A stretch of 64,000 nucleotides of DNA from contig NZ_LYMK01000039.1 in the NCBI RefSeq assembly GCF_002157355.1, forward strand, positions 1 through 64,000, written 5' to 3'. The notes under the pieces were generated by a model. That model made no database searches, was not told where the DNA came from, and worked only from the letters and a program-made list of their open reading frames with translations. Made by a program: the position numbers and the translations under genes. This DNA is from Variovorax sp. JS1663. Lineage in GTDB: Bacteria; Pseudomonadota; Gammaproteobacteria; Burkholderiales; Burkholderiaceae_C. Shown here one piece after another: positions 1-8,352 of this stretch (the stretch's first letter is position 1; each line of letters opens with the position of its first letter).

Positions 1-74
1 GACGCCCGCCGCCGTGGACAACCCTGCGCCGCAGCTCCACTACGACTGCAATGAAAGAGAGGGTAGTCCAGTGA
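1..74 (+). CDS. Possible 3' end of fdsG (NuoE-like gamma subunit), frame uncertain
   Basis: An Fds operon normally has fdsG just before fdsB. Codons starting at position 2 read TPAAVDN, like the C-terminal part of NuoE-family proteins, but that frame has no stop and runs into fdsB. Dropping one C from the CCC at 22-24 gives TPAAVDNLRRSSTTTAMKERVVQ as two consecutive parts (TPAAVDN, then LRRSSTTTAMKERVVQ) ending at TGA 72-74, which would overlap the fdsB GTG start at 71 in the usual GTGA fashion. Without the shift, frame 3 alone also ends at that TGA. This is either a 1-base frameshift, a sequencing error, or a frame-3 ending that I cannot judge from so few bases. Confidence 0.35.
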   Translation, partial: RPPPWTTLRRSSTTTAMKERVVQ

Positions 75-1627
75 GCATCACGGTCTACGTGCCGCGCGAT
101 TCCGCGGCGCTCGCGGCCGGCGCGGAGCGCGTGGCGCGCCGCATCGCGCAGGAAGCCTCCTCACGCGGGCTGGACGTGACGCTGGTCCGCAACGGCTCGC
201 GCGGCCTGTTCTGGCTCGAGCCGCTGGTCGAAGTGGCAACGCCCGCCGGGCGCATCGCCTACGGGCCGGTGACGGCCGCAGATGTGGCCGGCCTCTTCGA
301 CGCCGGCTTCCTGCAGGGCGCGGCGCACGCGCTGCACCTCGGCCCGACCGACGAGATCCCGTACCTGAAGAAGCAGGAGCGCCTCACCTTCGCGCGCATG
401 GGCATCACCGACCCGCTGTCGATCGCCGACTACGAAGCGCACGAAGGCTATGCCGGCCTGCGCCGCGCGCTGGCGCAGGCCCCGGCCGAGGTGGTGCAAC
501 AGGTTCTGGATTCCGGCCTGCGCGGCCGCGGCGGTGCCGCCTTCCCGGCCGGCATCAAGTGGAAGACCGTGCTGGGCACGGAAGCGGCGCAGAAGTACAT
601 CGTCTGCAACGCCGACGAGGGCGATTCCGGCACCTTCTCCGACCGCATGACCATGGAGGGCGATCCCTTCATGCTGATCGAGGGCATGACCATCGCCGGC
701 ATCGCCACCGGCGCGACGCAGGGCTACGTCTACGTGCGCTCGGAGTACCCGCATGCGATCGCCGCGATGAACGAGGCGATCGCCCGCGCCGAGGCGGCCG
801 GCTACCTCGGCGACGACGTCCTCGGCTCGGGCCGCGCCTTCCGCCTGGAAGTGCGCAAGGGCGCCGGCTCCTACGTGTGCGGCGAGGAGACGGCGCTGCT
901 CGAGAGCATCGAAGGCAAGCGCGGCGTGGTGCGCGCCAAGCCGCCGCTGCCGGCCATCACCGGCCTGTTCGGCCAGCCCACGCTGATCAACAACGTGATC
1001 ACGCTGGCCAGCGTGCCGCTGATCCTGGCGCGCGGCGCCGCCTTCTACCGCGACTACGGCGTGGGCCGCTCGCGCGGCACGCTGCCGATGCAGCTGGCCG
1101 GCAACATCAAGTACGGCGGGCTGGTCGAGAAGGCCTTCGGCGTCACGCTGCGCGAGCTGCTCTACGACTACGGCGGCGGCTCGGCCTCGGGCCGGCCGAT
1201 CAAGGCGGTGCAGGTCGGCGGGCCGCTGGGCGCCTACCTGCCCGAATCGAAGTGGGACCTGCCGCTGGACTACGAGGCCTATGCCGCGGTCGGCGGCACC
1301 GTCGGCCATGGCGGCATCGTGGCGCACGACGACACGGCCGACCTGTCGAAGCTGGCGCGCTACGCGATGGAGTTCTGCGCCATCGAGTCCTGCGGCAAGT
1401 GCACGCCCTGCCGCATCGGCTCGACCCGCGGCGTGGAGGTGATCGACAAGATCCGCGCCAACCAGAACCGGCCGCAACAGGTGATCCTGCTGCGCGACCT
1501 GTGCGACACGATGGTCCATGGATCGCTGTGCGCGATGGGCGGGATGACGCCCTTCCCGGTGCTGTCCGCGCTGGATCATTTCCCCGAGGACTTCGGCCTC
1601 GTCGTGCCCGACCGCAAGGCCGCTTGA
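71..1627 (+). CDS. fdsB: NAD-dependent formate dehydrogenase beta subunit (NuoF-like)
   Basis: Diaphorase subunit of the soluble Fds formate dehydrogenase. It carries FMN and one 4Fe-4S cluster and passes electrons from formate to NAD+. About 518 residues from GTG 71. An N-terminal thioredoxin-like segment (about 1-100) precedes a NuoF core with the glycine-rich FMN/NADH stretch RGRGGAAFPAG near residue 150, CNADEGDSGTF near 178, and GAGSYVCGEETALLESIEG near 264. The 4Fe-4S motif ESCGKCTPCRIGS lies near 438. The reading frame is open further upstream (an ATG-like start at 14 is possible), but GTG 71 gives the expected N-terminus SITVYVPRDSAAL and overlaps a stop at 72-74. It is followed after 19 bases by fdsA. 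Confidence 0.93.
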   Translation: MSITVYVPRDSAALAAGAERVARRIAQEASSRGLDVTLVRNGSRGLFWLEPLVEVATPAGRIAYGPVTAADVAGLFDAGFLQGAAHALHLGPTDEIPYLKKQERLTFARMGITDPLSIADYEAHEGYAGLRRALAQAPAEVVQQVLDSGLRGRGGAAFPAGIKWKTVLGTEAAQKYIVCNADEGDSGTFSDRMTMEGDPFMLIEGMTIAGIATGATQGYVYVRSEYPHAIAAMNEAIARAEAAGYLGDDVLGSGRAFRLEVRKGAGSYVCGEETALLESIEGKRGVVRAKPPLPAITGLFGQPTLINNVITLASVPLILARGAAFYRDYGVGRSRGTLPMQLAGNIKYGGLVEKAFGVTLRELLYDYGGGSASGRPIKAVQVGGPLGAYLPESKWDLPLDYEAYAAVGGTVGHGGIVAHDDTADLSKLARYAMEFCAIESCGKCTPCRIGSTRGVEVIDKIRANQNRPQQVILLRDLCDTMVHGSLCAMGGMTPFPVLSALDHFPEDFGLVVPDRKAA

Positions 1628-1646
1628 GCCAGAGAGGAACAAGAAC

Positions 1647-4514
1647 ATGCTCGACCACCTGAAAGAAACCGACTGGGGCACGCCCAAGCGCGAATCGGAG
1701 CGCGAGGTCACGCTGGAGATCGACGGCCAGCAGGTCACCGTGCCGGCAGGCACCTCGCTGATGCGCGCTGCTGTCGATGCCGGCATCCGCGTGCCCAAGC
1801 TGTGCGCCACCGACAGTCTGGAGCCCTTCGGCTCCTGCCGCCTGTGCCTGGTCGAGATCGAGGGCCGCCGCGGCTTCCCGGCCTCCTGCACCACGCCGGC
1901 CGAGGCCGGCATGAAGGTGCGCACCCAGACGCCGAAGCTGCAGGACCTGCGCAAGGGCGTGATGGAGCTCTACATCTCCGACCATCCGCTGGACTGCCTC
2001 ACCTGCTCGGCCAACGGCAACTGTGAGCTGCAGGACATGGCGGGCGTGACGGGGCTGCGCAACGTGCGCTACGGCTTCGATGGCGCCAACCACCTGAAGA
2101 GCCAGAAGGACGAATCCAACCCGTACTTCAGCTACGACCCCTCCAAATGCATCGTCTGCAACCGCTGCGTGCGGGCCTGCGAGGAGACCCAGGGCACCTT
2201 CGCGCTGACCATCAGCGGCCGCGGCTTCGATTCGCGCGTCTCGCCCGGGCAGGATCAGCCCTTCATGGAATCCGAGTGCGTGAGCTGCGGCGCCTGCGTC
2301 GAGGCCTGCCCCACCGCCACGCTGCAGGAGAAATCGGTGATCTGGCTGGGCCAGCCCGAGCACAGCGTGATCACCACCTGCGCCTACTGCGGCGTGGGCT
2401 GCGCCTTCAAGGCCGAGATGAAGGGCAACGAGGTGGTGCGCATGGTGCCGTGGAAGGACGGCAAGGCCAACGACGGCCACTCCTGCGTCAAGGGCCGCTT
2501 CGCCTGGGGCTATGCGACGCACCAGGACCGCATGCTCAAGCCGATGATCCGCAAGAAGATCACCGACCCGTGGCAGGAGGTGAGCTGGGACGAGGCCATC
2601 AACCACGCCGCGAGCGAATTCAGGCGCCTGCAGGCCCAGTACGGCCGCGAGTCGATCGGCGGCATCACCTCCTCGCGCTGCACCAACGAGGAAACCTACC
2701 TGGTGCAGAAGCTGGTGCGCGCCGGCTTCGGCAACAACAACGTCGACACCTGCGCCCGCGTGTGCCACTCGCCCACGGGCTACGGCCTGAAGCAGACGCT
2801 GGGCGAATCGGCCGGCACGCAGACCTTCAAGTCGGTGGAGAAGGCCGACGTGATCATGGTGATCGGCGCCAACCCGACCGATGGCCACCCGGTCTTCGCC
2901 TCTCGCATGAAGAAGCGCCTGCGCGAGGGAGCGAAGCTCATCGTGGTCGACCCGCGCCGCATCGACATCGTGAAGTCGCCGCACATCCGGGCCGCCCATC
3001 ACCTGCAGCTCAAGCCCGGCACCAACGTGGCGGTGATCACCGCGATGGCGCACGTGATCGCCACTGAAGGCCTGATCGCCGAGGACTACGTGGCCGAGCG
3101 CTGCGACGCCGGCTCCTTCGCCGAGTGGCGCGCCTTCGTCTCGAAGCCCGAGAACTCGCCCGAGGCCTCCGAAGAGGCGACCGGCGTGCCTGCCGCCGAG
3201 CTGCGCGCCGCCGCGCGCCTCTATGCCACCGCCGGCAACGGCGCGATCTACTACGGCCTGGGCGTCACCGAGCACAGCCAGGGCTCGACCATGGTGATGG
3301 GCATCGCCAACCTGGCCATGGCCACCGGCAACGTCGGCCGCGAGGGCGTGGGCGTCAACCCGCTGCGCGGCCAGAACAACGTGCAGGGCTCCTGCGACAT
3401 GGGCTCCTTCCCGCACGAGCTGCCGGGCTACCGGCACGTGTCGGACAGCATCTCGCGCGCCTCCTTCGAGGCCGCCTGGGGCGTGCGCATCGACCCCGAG
3501 CCGGGCCTGCGCATTCCCAACATGTTCGATGCCGCCATCGGCGGCAGCTTCAAGGGCCTGTACTGCGAGGGCGAGGACATCGTGCAGTCGGACCCGAACA
3601 CGCAGCACGTGGCGGCGGCGATGATGGCGATGGAGTGCGTGGTGGTGCAGGACCTGTTCCTCAACGAGACTGCCAAGTACGCGCACGTGTTCCTGCCCGG
3701 CTCCTCCTTCATGGAGAAGGACGGCACCTTCACCAACGCCGAACGCCGCATCTCGCGCGTGCGCAAGCTGATGCCGCCCAAGGCCGGCTATGCCGACTGG
3801 GAAGTGACCGTGAAGCTCGCGCAGGCCCTCGGCTACCCGATGGACTACGCGAACCCCGAGGAGATCATGGACGAGATCGCCGCGCTGACGCCGACCTTCC
3901 ATGGCGTGAGCTACCGGCGGCTGGACGAGCTCGGCAGCATCCAGTGGCCCTGCAACGAGGACGCGCCCGAGGGCACGCCTACCATGCACATCGACCGCTT
4001 CGTGCGCGGCAAGGGCCGCTTCATCGTCACGCAGTACGTGGCCACCGAGGAGAAGGTGACGCGCAAGTTCCCGCTCCTGCTGACCACCGGGCGCATCCTG
4101 TCGCAGTACAACGTGGGCGCGCAGACCCGCCGCACCGACAACAACCAGTGGCACAGCGAGGACCGGCTGGAAATCCATCCGCACGATGCGGAAGAGCGCG
4201 GCATCAAGGACGACGACTGGGTCGGCATCCAGAGCCGCGCCGGTGAGACGGTGCTGCGCGCCACGGTGTCCGAGCGCATGCAGCCGGGCGTGGTCTACAC
4301 CACCTTCCACTTTCCGGAGTCGGGCGCCAACGTCATCACCACCGACAACTCCGACTGGGCCACCAACTGCCCCGAGTACAAGGTCACGGCGGTGCAGGTC
4401 ATGCCCGTGATGCAGCCCTCCGCCTGGCAGCAGGAATACAGCCGCTTCAACCGCCGGCAGCAGGAACTGCTGACGCAGGCCTCGCAGGGCACAGAGACGG
4501 TGCCTGCCAAGTAA
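1647..4514 (+). CDS. fdsA: NAD-dependent formate dehydrogenase alpha subunit, Mo-bis-MGD
   Basis: Catalytic subunit that oxidises formate to CO2 at a molybdenum bis-guanine-dinucleotide centre. 955 residues, the usual FdsA length. Domain order: NuoG-like 2Fe-2S domain (Cys near 52, CRLC near 64), the His-Cys cluster DHPLDCLTCSANGNC near 112, two 4Fe-4S motifs CIVCNRCVRAC (near 168) and CVSCGACVEAC (near 211), then the molybdopterin oxidoreductase part opened by CAYCGVGC near 245. The metal ligand is cysteine, in CARVCHSP near 373, where E. coli FdhF has selenocysteine; no in-frame TGA is present. The C-terminal molydopterin-binding domain is complete. A good AGAGAGGA ribosome-binding site precedes ATG 1647. 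Confidence 0.96.
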   Translation: MLDHLKETDWGTPKRESEREVTLEIDGQQVTVPAGTSLMRAAVDAGIRVPKLCATDSLEPFGSCRLCLVEIEGRRGFPASCTTPAEAGMKVRTQTPKLQDLRKGVMELYISDHPLDCLTCSANGNCELQDMAGVTGLRNVRYGFDGANHLKSQKDESNPYFSYDPSKCIVCNRCVRACEETQGTFALTISGRGFDSRVSPGQDQPFMESECVSCGACVEACPTATLQEKSVIWLGQPEHSVITTCAYCGVGCAFKAEMKGNEVVRMVPWKDGKANDGHSCVKGRFAWGYATHQDRMLKPMIRKKITDPWQEVSWDEAINHAASEFRRLQAQYGRESIGGITSSRCTNEETYLVQKLVRAGFGNNNVDTCARVCHSPTGYGLKQTLGESAGTQTFKSVEKADVIMVIGANPTDGHPVFASRMKKRLREGAKLIVVDPRRIDIVKSPHIRAAHHLQLKPGTNVAVITAMAHVIATEGLIAEDYVAERCDAGSFAEWRAFVSKPENSPEASEEATGVPAAELRAAARLYATAGNGAIYYGLGVTEHSQGSTMVMGIANLAMATGNVGREGVGVNPLRGQNNVQGSCDMGSFPHELPGYRHVSDSISRASFEAAWGVRIDPEPGLRIPNMFDAAIGGSFKGLYCEGEDIVQSDPNTQHVAAAMMAMECVVVQDLFLNETAKYAHVFLPGSSFMEKDGTFTNAERRISRVRKLMPPKAGYADWEVTVKLAQALGYPMDYANPEEIMDEIAALTPTFHGVSYRRLDELGSIQWPCNEDAPEGTPTMHIDRFVRGKGRFIVTQYVATEEKVTRKFPLLLTTGRILSQYNVGAQTRRTDNNQWHSEDRLEIHPHDAEERGIKDDDWVGIQSRAGETVLRATVSERMQPGVVYTTFHFPESGANVITTDNSDWATNCPEYKVTAVQVMPVMQPSAWQQEYSRFNRRQQELLTQASQGTETVPAK

Positions 4515-4530
4515 CCCGAAGAGGACCCCG

Positions 4531-5376
4531 ATGAGCGTCGCCGCCTTGCCCTCCGCCGTCACCTACGCCGATGCACCCGCCTGCGAGGGCGCCCTGCTGC
4601 TGCCCGTGCGCGGCGTGCGCGGCGGCCTGGCCTTCGCCGTGCAGGACTGGGTGGCGCAGGAGGTGCCCGTGGCGCTCGAGTTCAACGGCATTTCGCACGC
4701 GGTGATGCTGGCGACGCCGATGGACCTGGAGGACTTCGCGCTCGGCTTTTCGCTCACCGAGGGCATCCTCGACGGCGCGCACGAGCTCTACGGGGTGGAG
4801 GCCGAGCCCTCGGAACAAGGCATCACCGTGCGCCTGGATGTGGCTGGTGCCGCCTTCGCGCGCCTCAAGCAGAAGCGCCGCTCGATGACCGGGCGCACCG
4901 GCTGCGGGCTGTGCGGCACGGAGAGCCTGGCCCATGTGTCGCGCGAGCTGCCGGCGCTGGACGATGGCGCGCCGATCGACCGGCGCGCCATTGCGAAGGC
5001 CATGTCGCGCCTGCAGGCGCAGCAGACCCTGCAGCAGGCCACCGGCGCCGTTCACGCGGCCGCCTGGTGCTCGGCGCAGGGCGAAGTGGTGCTCCTGCGC
5101 GAGGACGTCGGCCGCCACAACGCGCTCGACAAGCTGGTCGGCGCGCTGGCGGTCGGCGAGATCGAGGCGGCCACCGGCTTCATCGCAGTCACCAGCCGGG
5201 CCAGCTTCGAGATGGTGCAGAAGACGGCCATGGCCGGCGTGCCGCTCCTGGCCGCCGTGTCGGCACCGACCTCCTTCGCGGTCGCGACCGCCGAGCGCGC
5301 GCGGCTCACGCTGGTGGGCTTCGCACGCAAGGACGACCTGGTCGTCTACTGCCGCCCTGAACGCCTGCAGAACTGA
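4531..5376 (+). CDS. fdhD: Formate dehydrogenase accessory sulfurtransferase FdhD (FdsC)
   Basis: FdhD-family protein that transfers sulfur from a cysteine desulfurase to the molybdenum cofactor, a step needed for active formate dehydrogenase. 281 residues. The diagnostic loop TGRTGCGLCGTESL holds the two cysteines (C125 and C128) that correspond to the essential pair in E. coli FdhD. VGRHNALDK and SRASFEMVQK match conserved family stretches. It sits 16 bases after fdsA and 9 bases before fdsD, giving the fdsGBACD order known from Cupriavidus necator, where this gene is called fdsC. Confidence 0.94.
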   Translation: MSVAALPSAVTYADAPACEGALLLPVRGVRGGLAFAVQDWVAQEVPVALEFNGISHAVMLATPMDLEDFALGFSLTEGILDGAHELYGVEAEPSEQGITVRLDVAGAAFARLKQKRRSMTGRTGCGLCGTESLAHVSRELPALDDGAPIDRRAIAKAMSRLQAQQTLQQATGAVHAAAWCSAQGEVVLLREDVGRHNALDKLVGALAVGEIEAATGFIAVTSRASFEMVQKTAMAGVPLLAAVSAPTSFAVATAERARLTLVGFARKDDLVVYCRPERLQN

Positions 5377-5385
5377 GATCCGAAC

Positions 5386-5643
5386 ATGCACAACCCGACC
5401 GCCCAGCTGGTCAAGATGGCCAACCAGATCGGCAGCTTCTTCCAGGCCCAGACGCCCAACGATTCGGTCGCTGCGCGGCAGGCGATCGCGGGGCACCTCA
5501 AGTCATTCTGGGCGCCCAGCATGCGGCGCCAACTGATCGGCGAGCTCGACGCGGGCGGTGCCGGCGATCTGATGCCGATCGTTGCCTCGGCCGTGCGCAG
5601 CCACCGGGACAAGCTGGTGGGCGCGGCGCAGCCCCAGCCCTAG
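5386..5643 (+). CDS. fdsD: Formate dehydrogenase delta subunit
   Basis: Small (85 residues) alpha-helical protein beginning MHNPTAQLVKMANQIGSFF and containing the family-typical IAGHLKSFWAPSMRRQLIG. FdsD is the last gene of fds operons and is needed for assembly or stability of the complex in known systems. No metal-binding cysteines are present. The stop codon at 5641-5643 overlaps the stop of the leftward gene that follows, so the two genes converge with no terminator space between them. Confidence 0.9.
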   Translation: MHNPTAQLVKMANQIGSFFQAQTPNDSVAARQAIAGHLKSFWAPSMRRQLIGELDAGGAGDLMPIVASAVRSHRDKLVGAAQPQP

Positions 5644-5948
5644 CCGGCGAGCAGCTTGGCGTGCGCCACGTGCTCGTGGTGCGATTTCAGGAGTGCCTCG
5701 TAGAGCAGGCACAGCGGCATGGCGACGAACACCATGCCCGCGACGTAGATGACCAGGCTGGTCACCGGGAAGGTGGGGCCGTCCCAGTAGGGGATCGAGG
5801 CCACCGCCGCACCGAGCGCGATGATCGCGATCACGGCCGTCAGCACGTGGCGCATCCAGGTCGTCTGCTGGTAGCCGCGCGGGTCGTAGCGTTGGCAGTC
5901 CTGCTGCAAGTCCTGCGATGGTTCGCACTTGTCCCCGTAGTCGTCCAT
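5640..5948 (-). CDS. Small two-helix membrane protein, unknown function
   Basis: 102 residues from ATG 5948, preceded on its own strand by the ribosome-binding site AAGGAAAG, which favours this start over a longer ORF beginning at 6149. The N-terminal about 38 residues are polar and charged (MDDYGDKCEPSQDL). Two hydrophobic helices follow, VLTAVIAIIALGAAVASI and VTSLVIYVAGMVFVAMPLCL. A short tail contains HHEHVAH. I do not recognise a family. It converges on fdsD with overlapping stops and diverges from ltnD, so its promoter must lie in 5949-6090. Codon use is like its neighbours. Confidence 0.7.
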   Translation of the reverse strand: MDDYGDKCEPSQDLQQDCQRYDPRGYQQTTWMRHVLTAVIAIIALGAAVASIPYWDGPTFPVTSLVIYVAGMVFVAMPLCLLYEALLKSHHEHVAHAKLLAG

Positions 5949-6090
5949 GGTCTTTCCTTGGTTGACGCGCAGGACGATTCTTAGCATGCGGCTGGAGGCA
6001 GGGTCAATTCGTGCGCGCCCGATGGAGGAAAAGCCTAGCCTGCGGCCGTGCCACACAATCGACCACTTCGCCAGCAGGAATGAGACACCG

Positions 6091-7005
6091 ATGACATCAC
6101 CCGTCGGCCTGATCGGCCTCGGCGCCATGGGCGCCGGCATCGCGGCCACCTTGCGCCAGCGCGGCTACGAACTGCACGTCTGCGATGCGCGGCCGGGCGC
6201 CGCGGCCGCCTTCGCGCAGCAGGGCGGGGTCGCCTGCGACAGCCCCACACAGGTCGCGGCGGCCTGCGAGGTCCTGGTCTCGGTGGTCGTCAACGCGCAG
6301 CAGACCGAGGAAGTTCTCTTCGGCGAGCAGGGTGCGGCCGCCGCCATGAAGTCCGGCAGCGTGTTCGTCATGTGCTCGACCGTGGACCCGAACTGGTCGA
6401 TCGCGCTCGAGGCGCGCCTGGCGGCGCTCGGCATTCTTTACATCGACGCGCCCATCTCCGGCGGCGCGGCCAAGGCCGCCAGCGGGCAGATGACCATGAT
6501 GACCGCCGCCCGGCCCGAGGCCTACGACAAGGCCGGGGCGGTGCTCGAGGCCATGGCGGGCAAGGTGTACCGGCTGGGCGACCGCGCCGGCGCGGGCAGC
6601 AAGGTCAAGATCATCAACCAACTGCTGGCCGGCGTGCACATCGCGGCGGCGGCCGAGGCCATGGCGCTGGGGCTGCGCGAGGGCGTGGCGCCCGAGGCGC
6701 TGTACGAGGTCATCACCCACAGCGCGGGCAACAGCTGGATGTTCGAGAACCGCATGGCCCACGTGCTGGCCGGCGACTACACGCCGCTGTCGGCGGTCGA
6801 CATCTTCGTGAAGGATCTGGGCCTGGTGCTCGACACCGCGCGCGCCAGCAAGTTTCCGCTGCCGCTGGCCTCCACCGCGCACCAGATGTTCATGCAGGCA
6901 TCGACCGCCGGTTTCGCGCGCGAGGACGACAGCGCCGTGATCAAGATCTTCCCGGGCATCGAGCTGCCTTCGCCTTCCACCTCCGACAAGACCACCAAGC
7001 CATGA
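6091..7005 (+). CDS. ltnD: L-threonate dehydrogenase (3-hydroxyisobutyrate dehydrogenase family)
   Basis: NAD(P)-dependent beta-hydroxyacid dehydrogenase of 304 residues. The N-terminal dinucleotide motif is GLIGLGAMGAGIAATL, the substrate loop ISGGAAKAASGQ is present, and the catalytic lysine lies in AGSKVKIINQLL, as expected for this family. The specific assignment rests on context: it is directly followed, with an ATGA overlap, by otnK, otnC and otnI homologues, the gene set described for L-threonate and other four-carbon acid sugars. LtnD would make 2-oxo-tetronate. ATG 6091 was chosen because it places the Rossmann motif at the N-terminus; the frame is open upstream to 5947. 2-Hydroxy-3-oxopropionate reductase is the main alternative on sequence alone. 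Confidence 0.87.
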   Translation: MTSPVGLIGLGAMGAGIAATLRQRGYELHVCDARPGAAAAFAQQGGVACDSPTQVAAACEVLVSVVVNAQQTEEVLFGEQGAAAAMKSGSVFVMCSTVDPNWSIALEARLAALGILYIDAPISGGAAKAASGQMTMMTAARPEAYDKAGAVLEAMAGKVYRLGDRAGAGSKVKIINQLLAGVHIAAAAEAMALGLREGVAPEALYEVITHSAGNSWMFENRMAHVLAGDYTPLSAVDIFVKDLGLVLDTARASKFPLPLASTAHQMFMQASTAGFAREDDSAVIKIFPGIELPSPSTSDKTTKP

Positions 7006-8270
7006 CCCTGCTGCTGGGCTGCATCGCCGACGATTTCACCGGCGCGACCGACCTCGCCAACAACCTCGTGCGCGCCGGCATGCGCGTGGTCCAGACCATC
7101 GGCGTGCCGGCGCAGCCGCTCGCCGCCGAGGTCGATGCGGTGGTGGTGGCGCTCAAGTCGCGCACCATCGCGCCGGCCGAGGCGGTGGCGCAGTCGCTCG
7201 ACGCGCTGCGCTGGCTGCAGGCGCAGGGCGCGCGGCAGATCTACTTCAAGTACTGCTCCACCTTCGACAGCACGCCGGAGGGCAACATCGGGCCGGTGAC
7301 CGAGGCGCTGATGGACGCGCTGGGCTGCGACTTCACCATCGCCACGCCCGCCTTCCCCGACAACAAGCGCACCGTGTTCAAGGGCTACCTGTTCGCGGGC
7401 GAGGTGCTGCTGAACGAGAGCGGCATGGAAAAGCATCCGCTCACGCCGATGACGGACCCGAACCTCGTGCGGGTGCTGCAGGCGCAGACGCAGCGCAAGG
7501 TGGGCCTGATCGACCATGCCGTCGTGGCACGCGGGCCGATGGCGATCCGCGAGCGCATCGCCGCGCTGCGTGCCGAGGGCGCGGGCATCGCGATCGTCGA
7601 CGCTGTCTCGAACGAGGACCTGCTGCGCCTCGGCCCGGCGCTGGCCGGGATGCCGCTGGTCACGGCGGGGTCGGGCGTGGCGATCGGGCTGCCGGCCAAC
7701 TTCGGCATCGCGCCGTCGGCGGGCGCTGCCGCGCTGCCGGCTTCGGACGGGCTGGGCGCGGTGGTCTCGGGCAGTTGCTCGCTGGCCACCAATCGGCAGG
7801 TGCGCGCCTTCATCGCCGCGGGCCGGCCGGCACTGGCGATCGATCCGCTGCGCATCGCGGCAGGTGTGGACGTGGCGGCCGAGGCGCTGGCCTGGGCGGC
7901 GCCGTTGCTGCAGGACGGGCCGGTGCTGGTCTATTCGACGGCCGAGTCGGGTGCCGTGAAGTCGGTGCAGGGGCAACTCGGCGTCGAGGAGGCCGGCGCG
8001 ATGGTCGAGCGCACCATCGCCGCGATCGCGCGCGGCCTGGTCGAGCGCGGCGTGCGCCGCCTGGTGGTCGCGGGCGGCGAGACCTCGGGCGCCTGCGTGC
8101 AGGCGCTGGGCATCGCGCAGATGCAGATCGGCGCGCAGATCGATCCGGGCGTGCCCTGGTGCCATGCGCAGGCCGAGGCGGCGGGCGGCGCGGGCCTGCA
8201 CATCGCGCTCAAGTCCGGCAACTTCGGCACCGACGATTTCTTCACCAAAGCCTTTACATTCCTGGAATGA
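7002..8270 (+). CDS. otnK: 3-oxo-tetronate kinase (four-carbon acid sugar kinase)
   Basis: DUF1537-family kinase of 422 residues. The N-terminal motif GCIADDFTGATDLANNL is the family signature, and the C-terminal nucleotide-binding part has VVAGGETSGACVQALG and SGNFGTDDFF. OtnK phosphorylates 3-oxo-tetronate to 3-oxo-tetronate 4-phosphate, using ATP in the cytoplasm. The start codon overlaps the ltnD stop (ATGA at 7002), implying translational coupling. The following gene, otnC, would decarboxylate the product. Confidence 0.92.
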   Translation: MTLLLGCIADDFTGATDLANNLVRAGMRVVQTIGVPAQPLAAEVDAVVVALKSRTIAPAEAVAQSLDALRWLQAQGARQIYFKYCSTFDSTPEGNIGPVTEALMDALGCDFTIATPAFPDNKRTVFKGYLFAGEVLLNESGMEKHPLTPMTDPNLVRVLQAQTQRKVGLIDHAVVARGPMAIRERIAALRAEGAGIAIVDAVSNEDLLRLGPALAGMPLVTAGSGVAIGLPANFGIAPSAGAAALPASDGLGAVVSGSCSLATNRQVRAFIAAGRPALAIDPLRIAAGVDVAAEALAWAAPLLQDGPVLVYSTAESGAVKSVQGQLGVEEAGAMVERTIAAIARGLVERGVRRLVVAGGETSGACVQALGIAQMQIGAQIDPGVPWCHAQAEAAGGAGLHIALKSGNFGTDDFFTKAFTFLE

Positions 8271-8352
8271 TCTGCCCCCACGCTCATCACTTCGTGTATC
8301 GCTGCCCCCCGAGGGGGCGCTCAGCGGCCTTCGGGCGGCCGGGCGGCCGCTG
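8271..8352 (+). repeat. Intercistronic repeat, copy A
   Basis: Begins right after the otnK stop and ends at the otnC ATG. Core: TGCCCCCACGCTCATCACTT, then CGTGTAT and CGCTGCCCCCCGAGGGGGCG, followed by GGGCGGCCGGGCGG. The same order of blocks recurs at 50828-50915 and, inverted, at 14769-14876, in each case directly after a stop codon. CCCCC-GAG-GGGG can form a short hairpin in the mRNA. It interrupts an otherwise overlapping operon. Confidence 0.75.

Noticed and set aside
1647..4514. Selenocysteine in fdsA
   Set aside because: The position equivalent to the Sec of E. coli FdhF is an ordinary cysteine codon and no in-frame TGA occurs.
1200..4562. 1120-residue minus-strand ORF opposite fdsA
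   Set aside because: Same shadow composition; fdsA motifs are unambiguous.
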